Positions 16,174-25,153 of a DNA stretch of 46,302 nt are shown here, piece after piece. Where the stretch lies: assembly GCA_902785605.1 (NCBI GenBank), contig CACZZL010000017.1:1-46302 (forward strand), given 5' to 3'. This DNA is from an uncultured Bacteroidales bacterium. GTDB lineage: Bacteria > Bacteroidota > Bacteroidia > Bacteroidales > Paludibacteraceae. Below the pieces are notes generated by a model that saw only the letters and a program-made list of their open reading frames with translations, was not told the DNA's origin and ran no database searches. A program made the position numbers and the translations under genes. How positions within the stretch are numbered: the first letter of the stretch is position 1; each line of letters begins with the position of its first letter.

Positions 16174-16240
16174 AAATTAAAAATTAAGAAAATTGCGAAG
16201 CAATAATCGTTCGAGTGAAACGAGATAAGAATTAAGAATT
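16170..16240. repeat. Heptad repeats with two embedded hairpins
   Basis: ATTAAAA-type heptads are interrupted by hairpins ATTGC-GAA-GCAAT (16192-16204) and TCGTT(16207-16211)/AACGA(16219-16223), then heptads resume. The block lies between the convergent ends of the SIMPL and SDR genes. It lacks T-tracts, so a classical terminator is not evident. Confidence 0.65.
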
Positions 16241-17024
16241 AGAACCAGCCGAAGCGACGAATGAGTCGCAACTGCCACGTAGGAATAAGCGTGATAAGGA
16301 ACGTCAGTGCTCGCCAGAAAACGGTGGGCACTGTTGTTTTTGCCCGTCCGCGGAACATCGCACGCAAGCCGCGGCGTGCCAAAGTCTGCGGGCTGACGAT
16401 GATGCCGAGGCACTTGCCGATTTTGGTGAAAACCGGCTTGATATTGTATAATCCCGTATCTACAGCCCCGGGGCGTACGTTTGTCACATGCACGCCGTAC
16501 TGACGCAACTCGATATGCAGCGCGCGGGTGAAATGGCTGAGGAACGCTTTGGTGCCGCCGTAGGTGCCCAGACGCTGTGCCGCCATCTTGTCCGTCACCG
16601 AGCAGACATTGAGGATGTAACCCTTTCGGCGCACTTTCATGTCCTGTCCGAACAGGTAACAGAGCATCGCCGGGGTGTACATATGCAGGTTGATGATGAG
16701 CGATGTGAAGCCTTCACTGTCATCCAAGATGTCGCGGTCGTGATACACACCGGCATTATTGACCAGCACCTCCACTTCAATCTCGTGCGCGTGCGCGTAC
16801 TCATATAATTCGCGCGCGGAAGACTGCTTGCCCAGATCCATGACAAGTCCGATAACCTGTAACCCCTCACCCGTATCCGTTAACTCCTTGGCTACCTCAT
16901 GAATGCGCTCCTCGTTGCTGACAATGAGCAGGTTATAACCGCGTTGTGCTAACTGGCGGGCGAACTCGACACCCATTCCGGAAGAAGCACCGGTGACAAT
17001 CGCAAAATGTGTCTTTTTCATCAA
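16239..17024 (-). CDS. Short-chain dehydrogenase/reductase
   Basis: The 261-residue classical-type SDR has the NAD(P)-binding TGASSGMGVEFA (residues 10-21), NNAG near 88, and the active-site YGGTK (Y-x-x-x-K). The Ser of the triad is in the VCSVTDK segment. A hydrophobic basic C-terminus (FWRALTFLITLIPTWQLRLI) could anchor it to the membrane. The substrate cannot be told from sequence. Its ATG overlaps the serB stop by 4 nt, so the two are translationally coupled at the tail of the polysaccharide operon. Confidence 0.88.
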   Translation of the reverse strand: MMKKTHFAIVTGASSGMGVEFARQLAQRGYNLLIVSNEERIHEVAKELTDTGEGLQVIGLVMDLGKQSSARELYEYAHAHEIEVEVLVNNAGVYHDRDILDDSEGFTSLIINLHMYTPAMLCYLFGQDMKVRRKGYILNVCSVTDKMAAQRLGTYGGTKAFLSHFTRALHIELRQYGVHVTNVRPGAVDTGLYNIKPVFTKIGKCLGIIVSPQTLARRGLRAMFRGRAKTTVPTVFWRALTFLITLIPTWQLRLIRRFGWF

Positions 17025-18244
17025 TGCGTCTCTTTGAGGAATGAATCTTTGAATCCGAGGAAGTACAATATACCGTCCAGACCAACCGTCGAGATGGCTT
17101 GCTGTGCACTCTCTTTCACTTTGGGTTTGGCGTGGAATGCAATTCCCAGACCCGCTTTGCCGAGCATGTTGAGGTCATTGGCCCCGTCTCCGACTGCGAT
17201 CACCTGTGCCAGGTCGATATGCTCCACTTGGGCAATCAGTTCCAACAACTCCGCTTTGCGTTTGGCATCGACCACATCGCCCAGGTAGCGGCCGGTGAAC
17301 TTACCATCTTCCTCTTCCAACTCATTGGCATACACATAGTCAACCCCGAAGCGCTGCTGCAGGTACTTGCCGACGAACGTGAAACCACCGGAGAGGATCG
17401 CGATCTTAAAGCCGCATTTCTTGAGGATCGTGAACAGACGGTCAGCCCCTTCGGTGATCGGCAGATGGTCAATGATATCCTGCTTGGCACTGACGTCCAG
17501 CCCTTTGAGCAGCGCTACACGACGTGTGAAACTCTCCTTGAAATCAATCTCACCGCGCATCGCCGAGAGAGTGATCGCTTTGACCTGCTCGCCCACACCG
17601 GCCCGTTCTGCCAATTCGTCAATGACCTCGGTCTGAATGAAAGTCGAGTCCATGTCGACGCAGATGAGACGGCGGTTACGGCGGAACATGTCATCGCGTT
17701 GGAAAGAGATATCAATTCCTTCCTCACGGGATACCTCCAGCAACTCTTTCTGCAATGCCTCGCGGTCGGGTAGGTTCCCGCGCAATGAGAACTCGATGCA
17801 ACTGTGCCGTTTCTCGACCGGCAGTTCGACATTTGGACGGTCGCTCAGACGTAAGATGTTATCAATGTTCAGTTTGCGCTCAGCCAACAGCGCCGTAACA
17901 CGGGCGATATGACGTGCATTGATCTCGCGTGCTAACAGCGTCACAACGTAGCGTTCCTGTTCCTGACGACCGACCCAAGCCGCATACTCCTCTTCGCTCA
18001 GCGGCGTGAAGCGCACGATCATCTCCAGTTTGGAGCAGCAGAACAGCACCTCTTTGATCATATCGCCGGAGGTGGAAGGATCGTCCACCCGAATAAGAAT
18101 ACTGAGGTTGAGTTGATGGTGCAGGTTCGATTGACCCATGTCCTGCACGAACGCATCGTACTTGCCCAACACTTCCGTGATAGCGGCGGTCACACCCGGT
18201 TTATCAAAACCGATGATGTTAATGAGGATAAATTCTCGTTGCAT
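17021..18244 (-). CDS. serB: Phosphoserine phosphatase with N-terminal ACT domains
   Basis: The last enzyme of serine synthesis hydrolyses O-phosphoserine to L-serine. The 407 residues contain an ACT domain at about 5-80 (ILINIIGFDKPGVTAAITEV), a second ACT-like region at about 98-165, and a HAD phosphatase domain from about 190. The HAD nucleophile motif is VDMDST (196-201), with a later LSGGF and GDGANDLNML for Mg2+ binding. ACT domains suggest allosteric control by serine. The gene lies 1 nt downstream of the sugar-transferase gene and overlaps the SDR by 4 nt. A housekeeping gene at the end of a surface-polysaccharide operon is a little unusual. Confidence 0.95.
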   Translation of the reverse strand: MQREFILINIIGFDKPGVTAAITEVLGKYDAFVQDMGQSNLHHQLNLSILIRVDDPSTSGDMIKEVLFCCSKLEMIVRFTPLSEEEYAAWVGRQEQERYVVTLLAREINARHIARVTALLAERKLNIDNILRLSDRPNVELPVEKRHSCIEFSLRGNLPDREALQKELLEVSREEGIDISFQRDDMFRRNRRLICVDMDSTFIQTEVIDELAERAGVGEQVKAITLSAMRGEIDFKESFTRRVALLKGLDVSAKQDIIDHLPITEGADRLFTILKKCGFKIAILSGGFTFVGKYLQQRFGVDYVYANELEEEDGKFTGRYLGDVVDAKRKAELLELIAQVEHIDLAQVIAVGDGANDLNMLGKAGLGIAFHAKPKVKESAQQAISTVGLDGILYFLGFKDSFLKETH

Positions 18245-18245
18245 A

Positions 18246-18833
18246 TTAACGAATGATTTTAGTTATCGTTAGAAAAATGATTTTCAGATATTCATCCACC
18301 GTTTGGTGGTTGATATAGCGCATGTTAAGCGCGATCTTGGCCGGCATGATCTGTTCAATATACGTCTTGTCGGGATCGGCCGACTGTGCCAAAAGACGAT
18401 TCTCGTCGATATACTCGATGGACGCATGGTCCGTTATTCCCGGCCGAACGGACAGCACCTTACGCTGCTCCGGCGTGTACAGATCGACGTACCGGCGCAC
18501 TTCGGGACGCGGTCCTACGAGCGACATGTCACCGATGAGCACGTTCCATAACTGCGGCAGCTCATCGAGTTTGTACTTGCGGATGTAATAGCCGGCACGG
18601 GTCACCCGCGGATCGCGGTCTCCGATGGTGAGTTGGCTCATCTTATCGGCTCCGACACGCATGGAGCGGAACTTGAGCAGACCGAAGTCCTTGCCGTTTT
18701 TACCAACACGCTGCTGCCGATAGAAGACCGGCCCCGGATCATCCAACTCAATCCACAGCGCTACAATCAGGAAAAGCGGACTGAGAAGAAGGAGTCCGAA
18801 CCAACTAAACACTATATCGCAAAACCGTATCAT
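18246..18833 (-). CDS. Initiating sugar-1-phosphate transferase (PglC/WcaJ-type)
   Basis: The 195-residue protein is the small monotopic phosphoglycosyl transferase type, with one N-terminal hydrophobic segment (FSWFGLLLLSPLFLIVALWI) and no extra multi-span domain. Family signatures are GPVFYRQQRVGKNGKDF, LLKFRSMR, KLDELPQLWNVLIGDMSLVG and a final RPGIT. It transfers a sugar phosphate from a UDP-sugar to undecaprenyl phosphate, the first committed step of the surface polysaccharide. With the aminotransferase upstream, the likely donor is a UDP-diacetamido-type sugar as in the Campylobacter Pgl pathway; that part is inference. It overlaps the aminotransferase gene by 4 nt. Confidence 0.92.
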   Translation of the reverse strand: MIRFCDIVFSWFGLLLLSPLFLIVALWIELDDPGPVFYRQQRVGKNGKDFGLLKFRSMRVGADKMSQLTIGDRDPRVTRAGYYIRKYKLDELPQLWNVLIGDMSLVGPRPEVRRYVDLYTPEQRKVLSVRPGITDHASIEYIDENRLLAQSADPDKTYIEQIMPAKIALNMRYINHQTVDEYLKIIFLTITKIIR

Positions 18834-20047
18834 CGATGGGTAATAATGTCGGTATATTGCTCTATGATATACGCGATCTGATCGTCTGTCAGACGTGTGT
18901 GCAGCGGGAGGGTGATCTCGTTCACGAAATGCGCATACGCATTCGGAAAATCTTGGATAGCAAAGCCAAGCGCTTTGTAGGCCGTCATCATTGGCAGCGG
19001 TTTATAGTGCACATTGGTCGCAATTCCCCGTTCGGCCATCTTCACAATTATGTTCTGCCGTTCTTCCAACGAGGCACCCGGAATACGTGTCAGATAGAGG
19101 TGTCCGGACGAGATATGGGTGTCGGTATAATGCGGCAGCACTTCGATGCCTAACGGTTGGAACGCAGCGTCATATCGCTCAATGATCTCCCGACGACGTG
19201 CCAACAGAGCAGGGTAGCGCTTCATCTGAACCAGACCCAGCGCGGCCATTATATCCGTCATGTTGCACTTATACCACGGGCCGACGATATCGTATTCCCA
19301 TGCCCCGAGTTGCGTCTTGGCGAGTGCATCTTTGGACTGACCATGCAGCGAGTAGAGTTGCACTTGGTGGTAAAGCGCTTCGTTGTCTATGCCGGGAATA
19401 CGCCAGGTGAGCGCACCGCCTTCTGCGGTCGTGAAGTTCTTCACCGCATGGAACGAGAACGATGTGAAATCGGTCATCGAACCTACCATGTGCTTATTCC
19501 ACGATGCTCCGAACGCATGGGCTGCATCGGCACAGACGGCTATGCGACCGATTCTCGCTTGCAGATCATTGGCGGCTACAAAAAGGGCTCTTTTGCACTC
19601 TACGATCTCATAGATCTGCTTGTAGTCACACGGGATACCCGCCAGATCGACCGGAATGATCGCTTTGGTGTGTTCATTGATCGCCGCTTCCACGGCCTTG
19701 TAGTCCATCTCCAGACTGTCGTGTTGGCAGTCAATCATCACCACTTTGGCTCCTACGTGACACACGACCGAAGCCGATGCGGTGTAGGTGTATGCCGGTA
19801 CGATCACTTCGTCTCCCGGGCCGATGCCCAACAGACGCAGCGCCATCTCCAGACAGGCTGTTGCCGAATTTAGACACACGGCACGAGGGGAATCCACAAA
19901 TGCGGCTACCTGACGCTCCAACTCTTTTGTCCTTGGTCCGGTAGTAATCCATCCCGAGAGGATAGCTTCTTTTACTTCATTTACCTCAGCCTCCGTCATG
20001 TCCGGAGGCGAGAAGGGGATATTAAACTTCTTTAATTCGCTTGACAT
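18830..20047 (-). CDS. DegT/DnrJ/EryC1 sugar aminotransferase
   Basis: The PLP-dependent sugar aminotransferase has 405 residues. The pyridoxal Lys is K203 in FHAVKNFTTAEGG, preceded by CADAAHAFG. The N-terminus (PFSPPDMTEAEVNEVKEAIL) fits PglE-like enzymes that aminate UDP-4-keto sugars. No 4,6-dehydratase is present in this window, so the keto-sugar substrate must be made elsewhere. It overlaps the upstream glycosyltransferase by 26 nt and the downstream phosphoglycosyl transferase by 4 nt. Confidence 0.92.
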   Translation of the reverse strand: MSSELKKFNIPFSPPDMTEAEVNEVKEAILSGWITTGPRTKELERQVAAFVDSPRAVCLNSATACLEMALRLLGIGPGDEVIVPAYTYTASASVVCHVGAKVVMIDCQHDSLEMDYKAVEAAINEHTKAIIPVDLAGIPCDYKQIYEIVECKRALFVAANDLQARIGRIAVCADAAHAFGASWNKHMVGSMTDFTSFSFHAVKNFTTAEGGALTWRIPGIDNEALYHQVQLYSLHGQSKDALAKTQLGAWEYDIVGPWYKCNMTDIMAALGLVQMKRYPALLARRREIIERYDAAFQPLGIEVLPHYTDTHISSGHLYLTRIPGASLEERQNIIVKMAERGIATNVHYKPLPMMTAYKALGFAIQDFPNAYAHFVNEITLPLHTRLTDDQIAYIIEQYTDIITHR

Positions 20048-20789
20048 ATCGAATTTTCTTATAACTGTTTCCTACTATATTCATACCCATCCAAAAAGCA
20101 GAAGCGATCGGATTCATTCCCGCGCCTTGACGGAACAGAATATAGTGCCATCCGATCTTCTTCCACACCGACGAGGGCGTGATGGAACCCGTACGCCTTC
20201 TGTACTTAGCCAGGGTCTCCGGCAACAAATAACAATCCGCTTTTCGAATCGCCTGCAACCACATAGCCGAGTCGTTGTTCTTGCGAATGTCGGGTATTTG
20301 AACCAATCCGACTACTTTCGCGTTATAAACTACACTCAAACACCCCGGCCAGCAACAACTCTTCATATCGAACGGGCGGACGTGTTTCTTGCCGCTTACG
20401 TGAATACCGAGCGGTTTGGATTGCTCGTCTATCTCAATATAATCATGATAGGTGAACGCGTAGCCGTTCTGCTCCATGAACGCGATCTGTCGCTCCAGTT
20501 TCGTAGGCATCCACACATCATCCGCATCCAAGAAAGCGATGTAACTACCTCTCGCTTCCCGCAAAGCGGTGTTGCGGGTGAGGGCTGCGCCTACGGTTTG
20601 TGGATTGCGCAGATACCGAATGCGCGGGTCATTATAACCGGCCACAATCTGCTCCGTCTCGTCCGTCGAACCATCGTCCACAATGAGCAATTCCCATTCC
20701 GTATAGGTCTGGGCCAGCACACTGTCTATCGATTCACAAATGAACCGACCGCAGTTATAGGTGGGCATTATGACGCTAACGAGATCCAT
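20022..20789 (-). CDS. Family 2 glycosyltransferase
   Basis: This GT-A fold, inverting glycosyltransferase has 255 residues. VSVIMPTYNC at the N-terminus, LLIVDDGSTDET (35-46) and the metal-binding LDADD (87-91) are all present. The C-terminal part (KADCYLLPETLAKYRRRTGS) resembles bacterial O-antigen/capsule transferases. Sugar specificity is unknown. The start codon overlaps the stop of the beta-propeller gene by 1 nt, and the 3' end overlaps the aminotransferase by 26 nt. Confidence 0.93.
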   Translation of the reverse strand: MDLVSVIMPTYNCGRFICESIDSVLAQTYTEWELLIVDDGSTDETEQIVAGYNDPRIRYLRNPQTVGAALTRNTALREARGSYIAFLDADDVWMPTKLERQIAFMEQNGYAFTYHDYIEIDEQSKPLGIHVSGKKHVRPFDMKSCCWPGCLSVVYNAKVVGLVQIPDIRKNNDSAMWLQAIRKADCYLLPETLAKYRRRTGSITPSSVWKKIGWHYILFRQGAGMNPIASAFWMGMNIVGNSYKKIRYVKRIKEV

Positions 20790-22054
20790 TATTTACATTT
20801 CATTATGTATAGTGCTCTGATTCCTGTTCTCGGAGAATCGAAACACACATATTTTCCGTCTCTTGAAACGCGTGGGTGCAAATCGCATGCGATATGGTTA
20901 TACATGGATTTTGTTTGGAATGTTTTGGGCGAATATACATATGCCAAACATTCTACTTTTGTATCAGACACGTAATACAATTTAGCCATTCTATATTTAT
21001 CAGGGTACGTATCTGTAATAAAGTCCTCACTGTTAACCCATGATTGATGTCCGTCTGAATTAAGTTTATCCTGTGCAATAGGCGTTGCTTTTACGCATTT
21101 CCCGTCAACAATATTAAATATAACATGTCCATCCTTGTCTTTATGATGGCAGTAAGCAACAATTTTATTTTCCTTATTCCATGCGTAATGCGACACCATC
21201 CCCTCAGTTGGCAACGCAAAATGCTGTTTACTTTTTGTGTCGTAGATTACTAATCGTGTTGTTCTGGCCTCCAAATCAGATAATTGTACAAATCGATGTA
21301 AACAGGCAATATATCGTCCGTCCGAAGAAAATGAGGAATGAGTGATATAATGAAAGGCCTGTTTAGCGGAAGGGTAAAGGTCTGTCACATCATTCTGCAT
21401 GTCTGCCATAGAGAATAACAATGTTCTTTTTTGTGTTTGTAGATCTAATAGGAGCAAGCCTGTTTGCGTTGGCGCATTTTCCTCACAATAGCCCTCATCT
21501 TTAATGTACTGATATCCATATCCTGGCATCAAATATTCGAGCCGCTCATAACTCTGCGTTGTGGCTACCTTTCCTCTAGGACAAACACTGTCTATTGGAT
21601 AAGGCAACTCTACGGCTTTCTGTTGAGCAACATCATAGATGACAGCAAAAGGTTTTTCTTTCGCGCGCGTATTGAACAATATATGTGTGTTATCTATCCA
21701 TTGTAACCTACAACCTTTGTGAAAATTCCATGCAAAAGAATCTGCAATAGGATGAAAATCACCCAATTGACCATCTGTGAAATCAAAATATCCGACGTGG
21801 AGTGCATCGTTCTCCTTAGGCATGCGCCCCTCTATATCGGCGTGCTGAGCAATAAGTTTAGTGCCATCCGGGGAGAAAGGCTGCACGTCATGGAAGCCTA
21901 TAAAGAAATGCTCCTTATATTGAAATTCCGAAGCGAACCAATCCTTCTTGCGTGGTAGCATATCGAAAACAGATTGATAGACGTTCCGTAAAAAATCTTT
22001 CAACCAGGGTTTTGATTTCACCAAATCATATACATATCGTTCTACTTGGGTCAT
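20789..22054 (-). CDS. Beta-propeller-like protein in the polysaccharide cluster
   Basis: The 421-residue protein has no obvious signal peptide or membrane span. It carries repeated blade-like stretches such as QPFSPDGTKLIAQH (near 57), HSSFSSDGRYIACLHRF (near 240) and LHPRVSRDGKYVCFDSPRTG near the C-terminus, typical of WD40/TolB or oligogalacturonate-lyase-like propellers. Placement among glycosyltransferases suggests a role in the polysaccharide (lyase-like, binding or modifying), but no catalytic residues were identified with confidence. It is AT-richer than the flanking ugd and flippase genes, as are the two genes upstream, so 20.8-23.9 kb may have been exchanged between strains. The reading frame is tightly packed with its neighbours (4-nt and 1-nt overlaps). 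Confidence 0.7.
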   Translation of the reverse strand: MTQVERYVYDLVKSKPWLKDFLRNVYQSVFDMLPRKKDWFASEFQYKEHFFIGFHDVQPFSPDGTKLIAQHADIEGRMPKENDALHVGYFDFTDGQLGDFHPIADSFAWNFHKGCRLQWIDNTHILFNTRAKEKPFAVIYDVAQQKAVELPYPIDSVCPRGKVATTQSYERLEYLMPGYGYQYIKDEGYCEENAPTQTGLLLLDLQTQKRTLLFSMADMQNDVTDLYPSAKQAFHYITHSSFSSDGRYIACLHRFVQLSDLEARTTRLVIYDTKSKQHFALPTEGMVSHYAWNKENKIVAYCHHKDKDGHVIFNIVDGKCVKATPIAQDKLNSDGHQSWVNSEDFITDTYPDKYRMAKLYYVSDTKVECLAYVYSPKTFQTKSMYNHIACDLHPRVSRDGKYVCFDSPRTGIRALYIMKCK

Positions 22055-22797
22055 GATAGATAATTTTTAATAATAAATTGTATGGCTTCTCTATTGTATC
22101 GACAATATTGTTTGGACGGCATGGCAGATGTGGATATATGATCGCTATCATAGATCACCAGTTTTGGGGTATATATCACTTTTAAATCTTGAGCACGTAG
22201 TTCCTCTGCAAAAAAATGCTCCTCACAGAAGAGAAAAGGTGTAAATTTACTGATACACTTACGAATAACACTCGGACAGGTAAATAACATAAATGATCCA
22301 TGCCCCGCATAGATGAATTGTTGATCATATCGTGTTTGTGACTTACGTCTGTTATACACCAATGATATATACATCCGGTAAATCAGAGGATGGATATATA
22401 TTAACTTAGCTATTTGCATATGTCTCTTGGATTGGCGATGAAGAATCTTCGGATTGCGATCTTTTTGTTCTAAACGAGACAGAATAGAAGGAGCTATCCA
22501 GCCTACAGATTGCGTTGGAACATCCAAAAGATTCTTGAAAAATGACTCGTCCATTTCCAAGTCTACATTCGAAATAGCAAGGTAATCATACGTATCAAGT
22601 ATCTTAGTGTCTATTTGCAAAAGTTCTCTTCTTGCTCCTCCTAAATAACCTACATTATCTTTCGAATTATCAGCTACCTTTACATCTACCTGTATAAGAT
22701 CTTTTACGCATTCTGCGGCACGATGAACAGACTCCAGAAATAACCGGAGTGCTTCGTCAGACTTATAGTTAACGCATATGAGCAAAAATTTCTTCAT
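22051..22797 (-). CDS. GT2-like glycosyltransferase (rhamnosyltransferase type)
   Basis: The 248-residue protein has ICVNYKSDEALRLFLESV at the N-terminus, DNSKDNVGYLGGARR near 45-60 and ISNVDLEMD near 97. These correspond to the nucleotide-binding and D-x-D-like positions of rhamnosyl/galactofuranosyl GT2 enzymes, and GHGSFMLFT and FCEEHFFAEEL are the later acceptor-side motifs. The catalytic core looks complete, although the family match is weaker than for the other GT2 genes. It overlaps the genes on both sides by 4 nt. Sugar specificity is unknown. Confidence 0.8.
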   Translation of the reverse strand: MKKFLLICVNYKSDEALRLFLESVHRAAECVKDLIQVDVKVADNSKDNVGYLGGARRELLQIDTKILDTYDYLAISNVDLEMDESFFKNLLDVPTQSVGWIAPSILSRLEQKDRNPKILHRQSKRHMQIAKLIYIHPLIYRMYISLVYNRRKSQTRYDQQFIYAGHGSFMLFTCPSVIRKCISKFTPFLFCEEHFFAEELRAQDLKVIYTPKLVIYDSDHISTSAMPSKQYCRYNREAIQFIIKNYLS

Positions 22798-23927
22798 CTT
22801 AGTTTCTTAAATTGTTGTGCAATAGTTGTGATAGCGTATGGTGCAATATCAATAGGTATAGCGGCTGAATAATCACCTGCAAAAAATTGTTCAAATACTT
22901 TTTGATCAAAATGATCGGCCGTACAATGGAAGACAGGGCGTTTGGTGATGCCGTAATCGATGAGTTTGGATGGCAATTGAGTACTATTGTTGTTGCCTAC
23001 ATTGACCAAAAAATCGCATTGACTCAATTCATATATCAGTTTTGCTCGTTCTACGCCGTACTGAATCTGTAACTTGCTTCCTAATAACCCACGGTACTTA
23101 TCCAAAATAGTCTCTGTATATGGATCTTTATGGCGCAGATAAATCCGGAAAACAAAATTCCGGGCTTGTTTCGCCATATATGCCAATAGGAACTCTGGAT
23201 TACGAATGTCCTGATAAAACACACCGGCATAAGCAAAAGTAGGTATAGAATTATTTTGATACTTAGCAAGAGGCGTCGCCTTAAAATCAAAGCCTTGAGG
23301 GATAATACAGATCTTCTCTGCGGGGATAACCTTACTATAAGCCGGTATAGCTCCCTCTGTAGGTATCGCTAAAAAGTTATATTGTTTATACACCCAACGT
23401 TCTAACCAGCGCATATAGAATGCACGTTTTGTTTGCTGACTTCCGGAGAACGGATCGCCGCTGTCGGCAATAAAAAGCGTGTTTGATAAGTGATGCTTTC
23501 TGCAATATAATGCACCAGCATATATATCCATAAATGGGGTAGAAAGGGAGATGAACAAATCGGTATCCGGATCGATCGTCAATTGTTTGGCAATTTTAGG
23601 TGCATAGCGGAATAAGTTACCTGCCAACAGATACTCCAATAACCATCGGTATATAGAGTAGAACTTCTGTTTGACAGGATTTACAGATGTTAAGGATAAT
23701 CCGGTCTGGTCTGTTTGTCCCAATTGGCGTGTGTATAATTCTATAATATAAATATGAAAACCATATTCCTGCTGCATGGCCTGATAATCTACTCCCTTTA
23801 CTTTTGTCAGTAGGGAGACATGTACTTCATCACCTTGGCGTACCAATTCGCGCGCCAACTCAAAGGCCCTGAAAGCTCTCGGATGTAATTCAGGATAGAA
23901 ACAAGCTGTCAAAATATGAATCTTCAT
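22794..23927 (-). CDS. GT-B glycosyltransferase (family 4-like)
   Basis: The 377-residue protein has two Rossmann-like halves. The N-terminal half begins MKIHILTACFYPELHPRAFR and contains ELVRQGDEVHVSLLT. The C-terminal half has IPQGFDF near 217, FAYAGVFYQDIRNPEFLL near 240, YELSQCDFLVNVGNNN and LPSKLIDYGITKRPV, which correspond to the nucleotide-sugar binding E-x7-E region in altered form. It likely adds a sugar to the lipid-linked oligosaccharide at the cytoplasmic membrane. It overlaps the polymerase gene and the next GT by 4 nt each. Confidence 0.82.
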   Translation of the reverse strand: MKIHILTACFYPELHPRAFRAFELARELVRQGDEVHVSLLTKVKGVDYQAMQQEYGFHIYIIELYTRQLGQTDQTGLSLTSVNPVKQKFYSIYRWLLEYLLAGNLFRYAPKIAKQLTIDPDTDLFISLSTPFMDIYAGALYCRKHHLSNTLFIADSGDPFSGSQQTKRAFYMRWLERWVYKQYNFLAIPTEGAIPAYSKVIPAEKICIIPQGFDFKATPLAKYQNNSIPTFAYAGVFYQDIRNPEFLLAYMAKQARNFVFRIYLRHKDPYTETILDKYRGLLGSKLQIQYGVERAKLIYELSQCDFLVNVGNNNSTQLPSKLIDYGITKRPVFHCTADHFDQKVFEQFFAGDYSAAIPIDIAPYAITTIAQQFKKLR

Positions 23928-25153
23928 TCGATGGACTTTTCTCTTGAATAATAAATAATGACTAAAAACATGGTCAGCCAGAAGAGTGGCAGCATACTCA
24001 GTGTACGTGAGAATAAGCTATATACAAAGTATTGTATAAACAGCAGCGAAACAAACATATAGCGTTTGTCCTTTTCTGCCAGTTTGAAGGCAGAAACAAT
24101 CACATAACCTACCATGAACAAATAAAGCAAGCCGCCGCATATACCAAATCCGAGGAATGACTCGAATACGCTGTTATGCACATATTCGCCGTCAACAAAG
24201 AGCGATGATCCGAAGACCGGGCTGTCTGTAAAATTATGCCACGCCTTTTCGAACAGCACATCGCGTCCGCTGGTAACACCGGATTTCATGCTGTTTGGGT
24301 CATAAATAGTAGCATACAGACGATCCAAAGCCTGATTTCCGAAAGATGTCAGAATATCGTTCAGTACAGGTAGCAAGGCCATGAATAATACCGCCAGCAC
24401 AGGCAGACCGATGAGGATCTTCATCTTATGTCCGTTCATGTACAGATAGGCGATGAAGCAGATGATGAGTGCAACCAAGGCGCCACGCGAACCCGCGGCA
24501 ACAGAGATGAATAGTCCGGATACGATGGCACCGATGCTGAGCAACTTGTGCCACAGGCGGATGTCCGACTGATAGAAAAGCGACAGACCCAAGACCGCAA
24601 GAGAGGTTCCCAAATGCCCGAAAGCGATGGTATCCATCGATGCGTTTCCCATAAATCGTCCGTCCGAACCGATGTACTCAAAAGCCTTGCCTGTGAAGAT
24701 ATAATACATACTGACCATGCCCATCGTCAAGAAAATCAACAGGATAGCAGTATTGAGTTTGCGCAGATTGATTTGATCCCATCGGAAGAACAGGAACCCG
24801 TAGAACGGCACAATTGCGGCATTGGCGTACAGGAACACCGCAGCAAACGGGTTTGTTACGATGGCCTGGTCAACGCCGGTTACCATGAAATCATAGAAAA
24901 TCCGTACTAAATACAGCCATATGTATATCTGTATGGCGTAGGATACCGGTTCTAAAGAACTGTGCGGAAGGCGCCCATGGCGCATCTGGAGTGCCATAAT
25001 GAATACAAACGCGCCGAAGATCACGACATAATAAAGACTTTTGAACAGCGCAAAATTGCTTTCTTCCGGCAGGTAGGTGAACCCGTCGTATGAAAAGAGT
25101 GCGAGTAGGATAAACCACTGCAAATAGCCTATAATGCGTTCTCTGTCAAGCAT
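23924..25153 (-). CDS. O-antigen polymerase/ligase-like membrane protein
   Basis: The 409-residue protein has about ten to twelve hydrophobic segments and a large hydrophilic loop (about 270-330). The loop contains SGRDVLFEKAWHNFTDSPVFG and HNSVFESFLGFG, the pattern of the Wzy_C/O-antigen ligase superfamily. It would polymerise or ligate repeat units on the periplasmic side. Wzy and WaaL cannot be separated from sequence. It overlaps flanking genes by 8 and 4 nt. Confidence 0.85.
   Translation of the reverse strand: MLDRERIIGYLQWFILLALFSYDGFTYLPEESNFALFKSLYYVVIFGAFVFIMALQMRHGRLPHSSLEPVSYAIQIYIWLYLVRIFYDFMVTGVDQAIVTNPFAAVFLYANAAIVPFYGFLFFRWDQINLRKLNTAILLIFLTMGMVSMYYIFTGKAFEYIGSDGRFMGNASMDTIAFGHLGTSLAVLGLSLFYQSDIRLWHKLLSIGAIVSGLFISVAAGSRGALVALIICFIAYLYMNGHKMKILIGLPVLAVLFMALLPVLNDILTSFGNQALDRLYATIYDPNSMKSGVTSGRDVLFEKAWHNFTDSPVFGSSLFVDGEYVHNSVFESFLGFGICGGLLYLFMVGYVIVSAFKLAEKDKRYMFVSLLFIQYFVYSLFSRTLSMLPLFWLTMFLVIIYYSREKSIE

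Noticed and set aside
16192-16223. Rho-independent terminator between the SIMPL and SDR genes
   Set aside because: Stems are only 5 bp and no T-tract follows on either strand.
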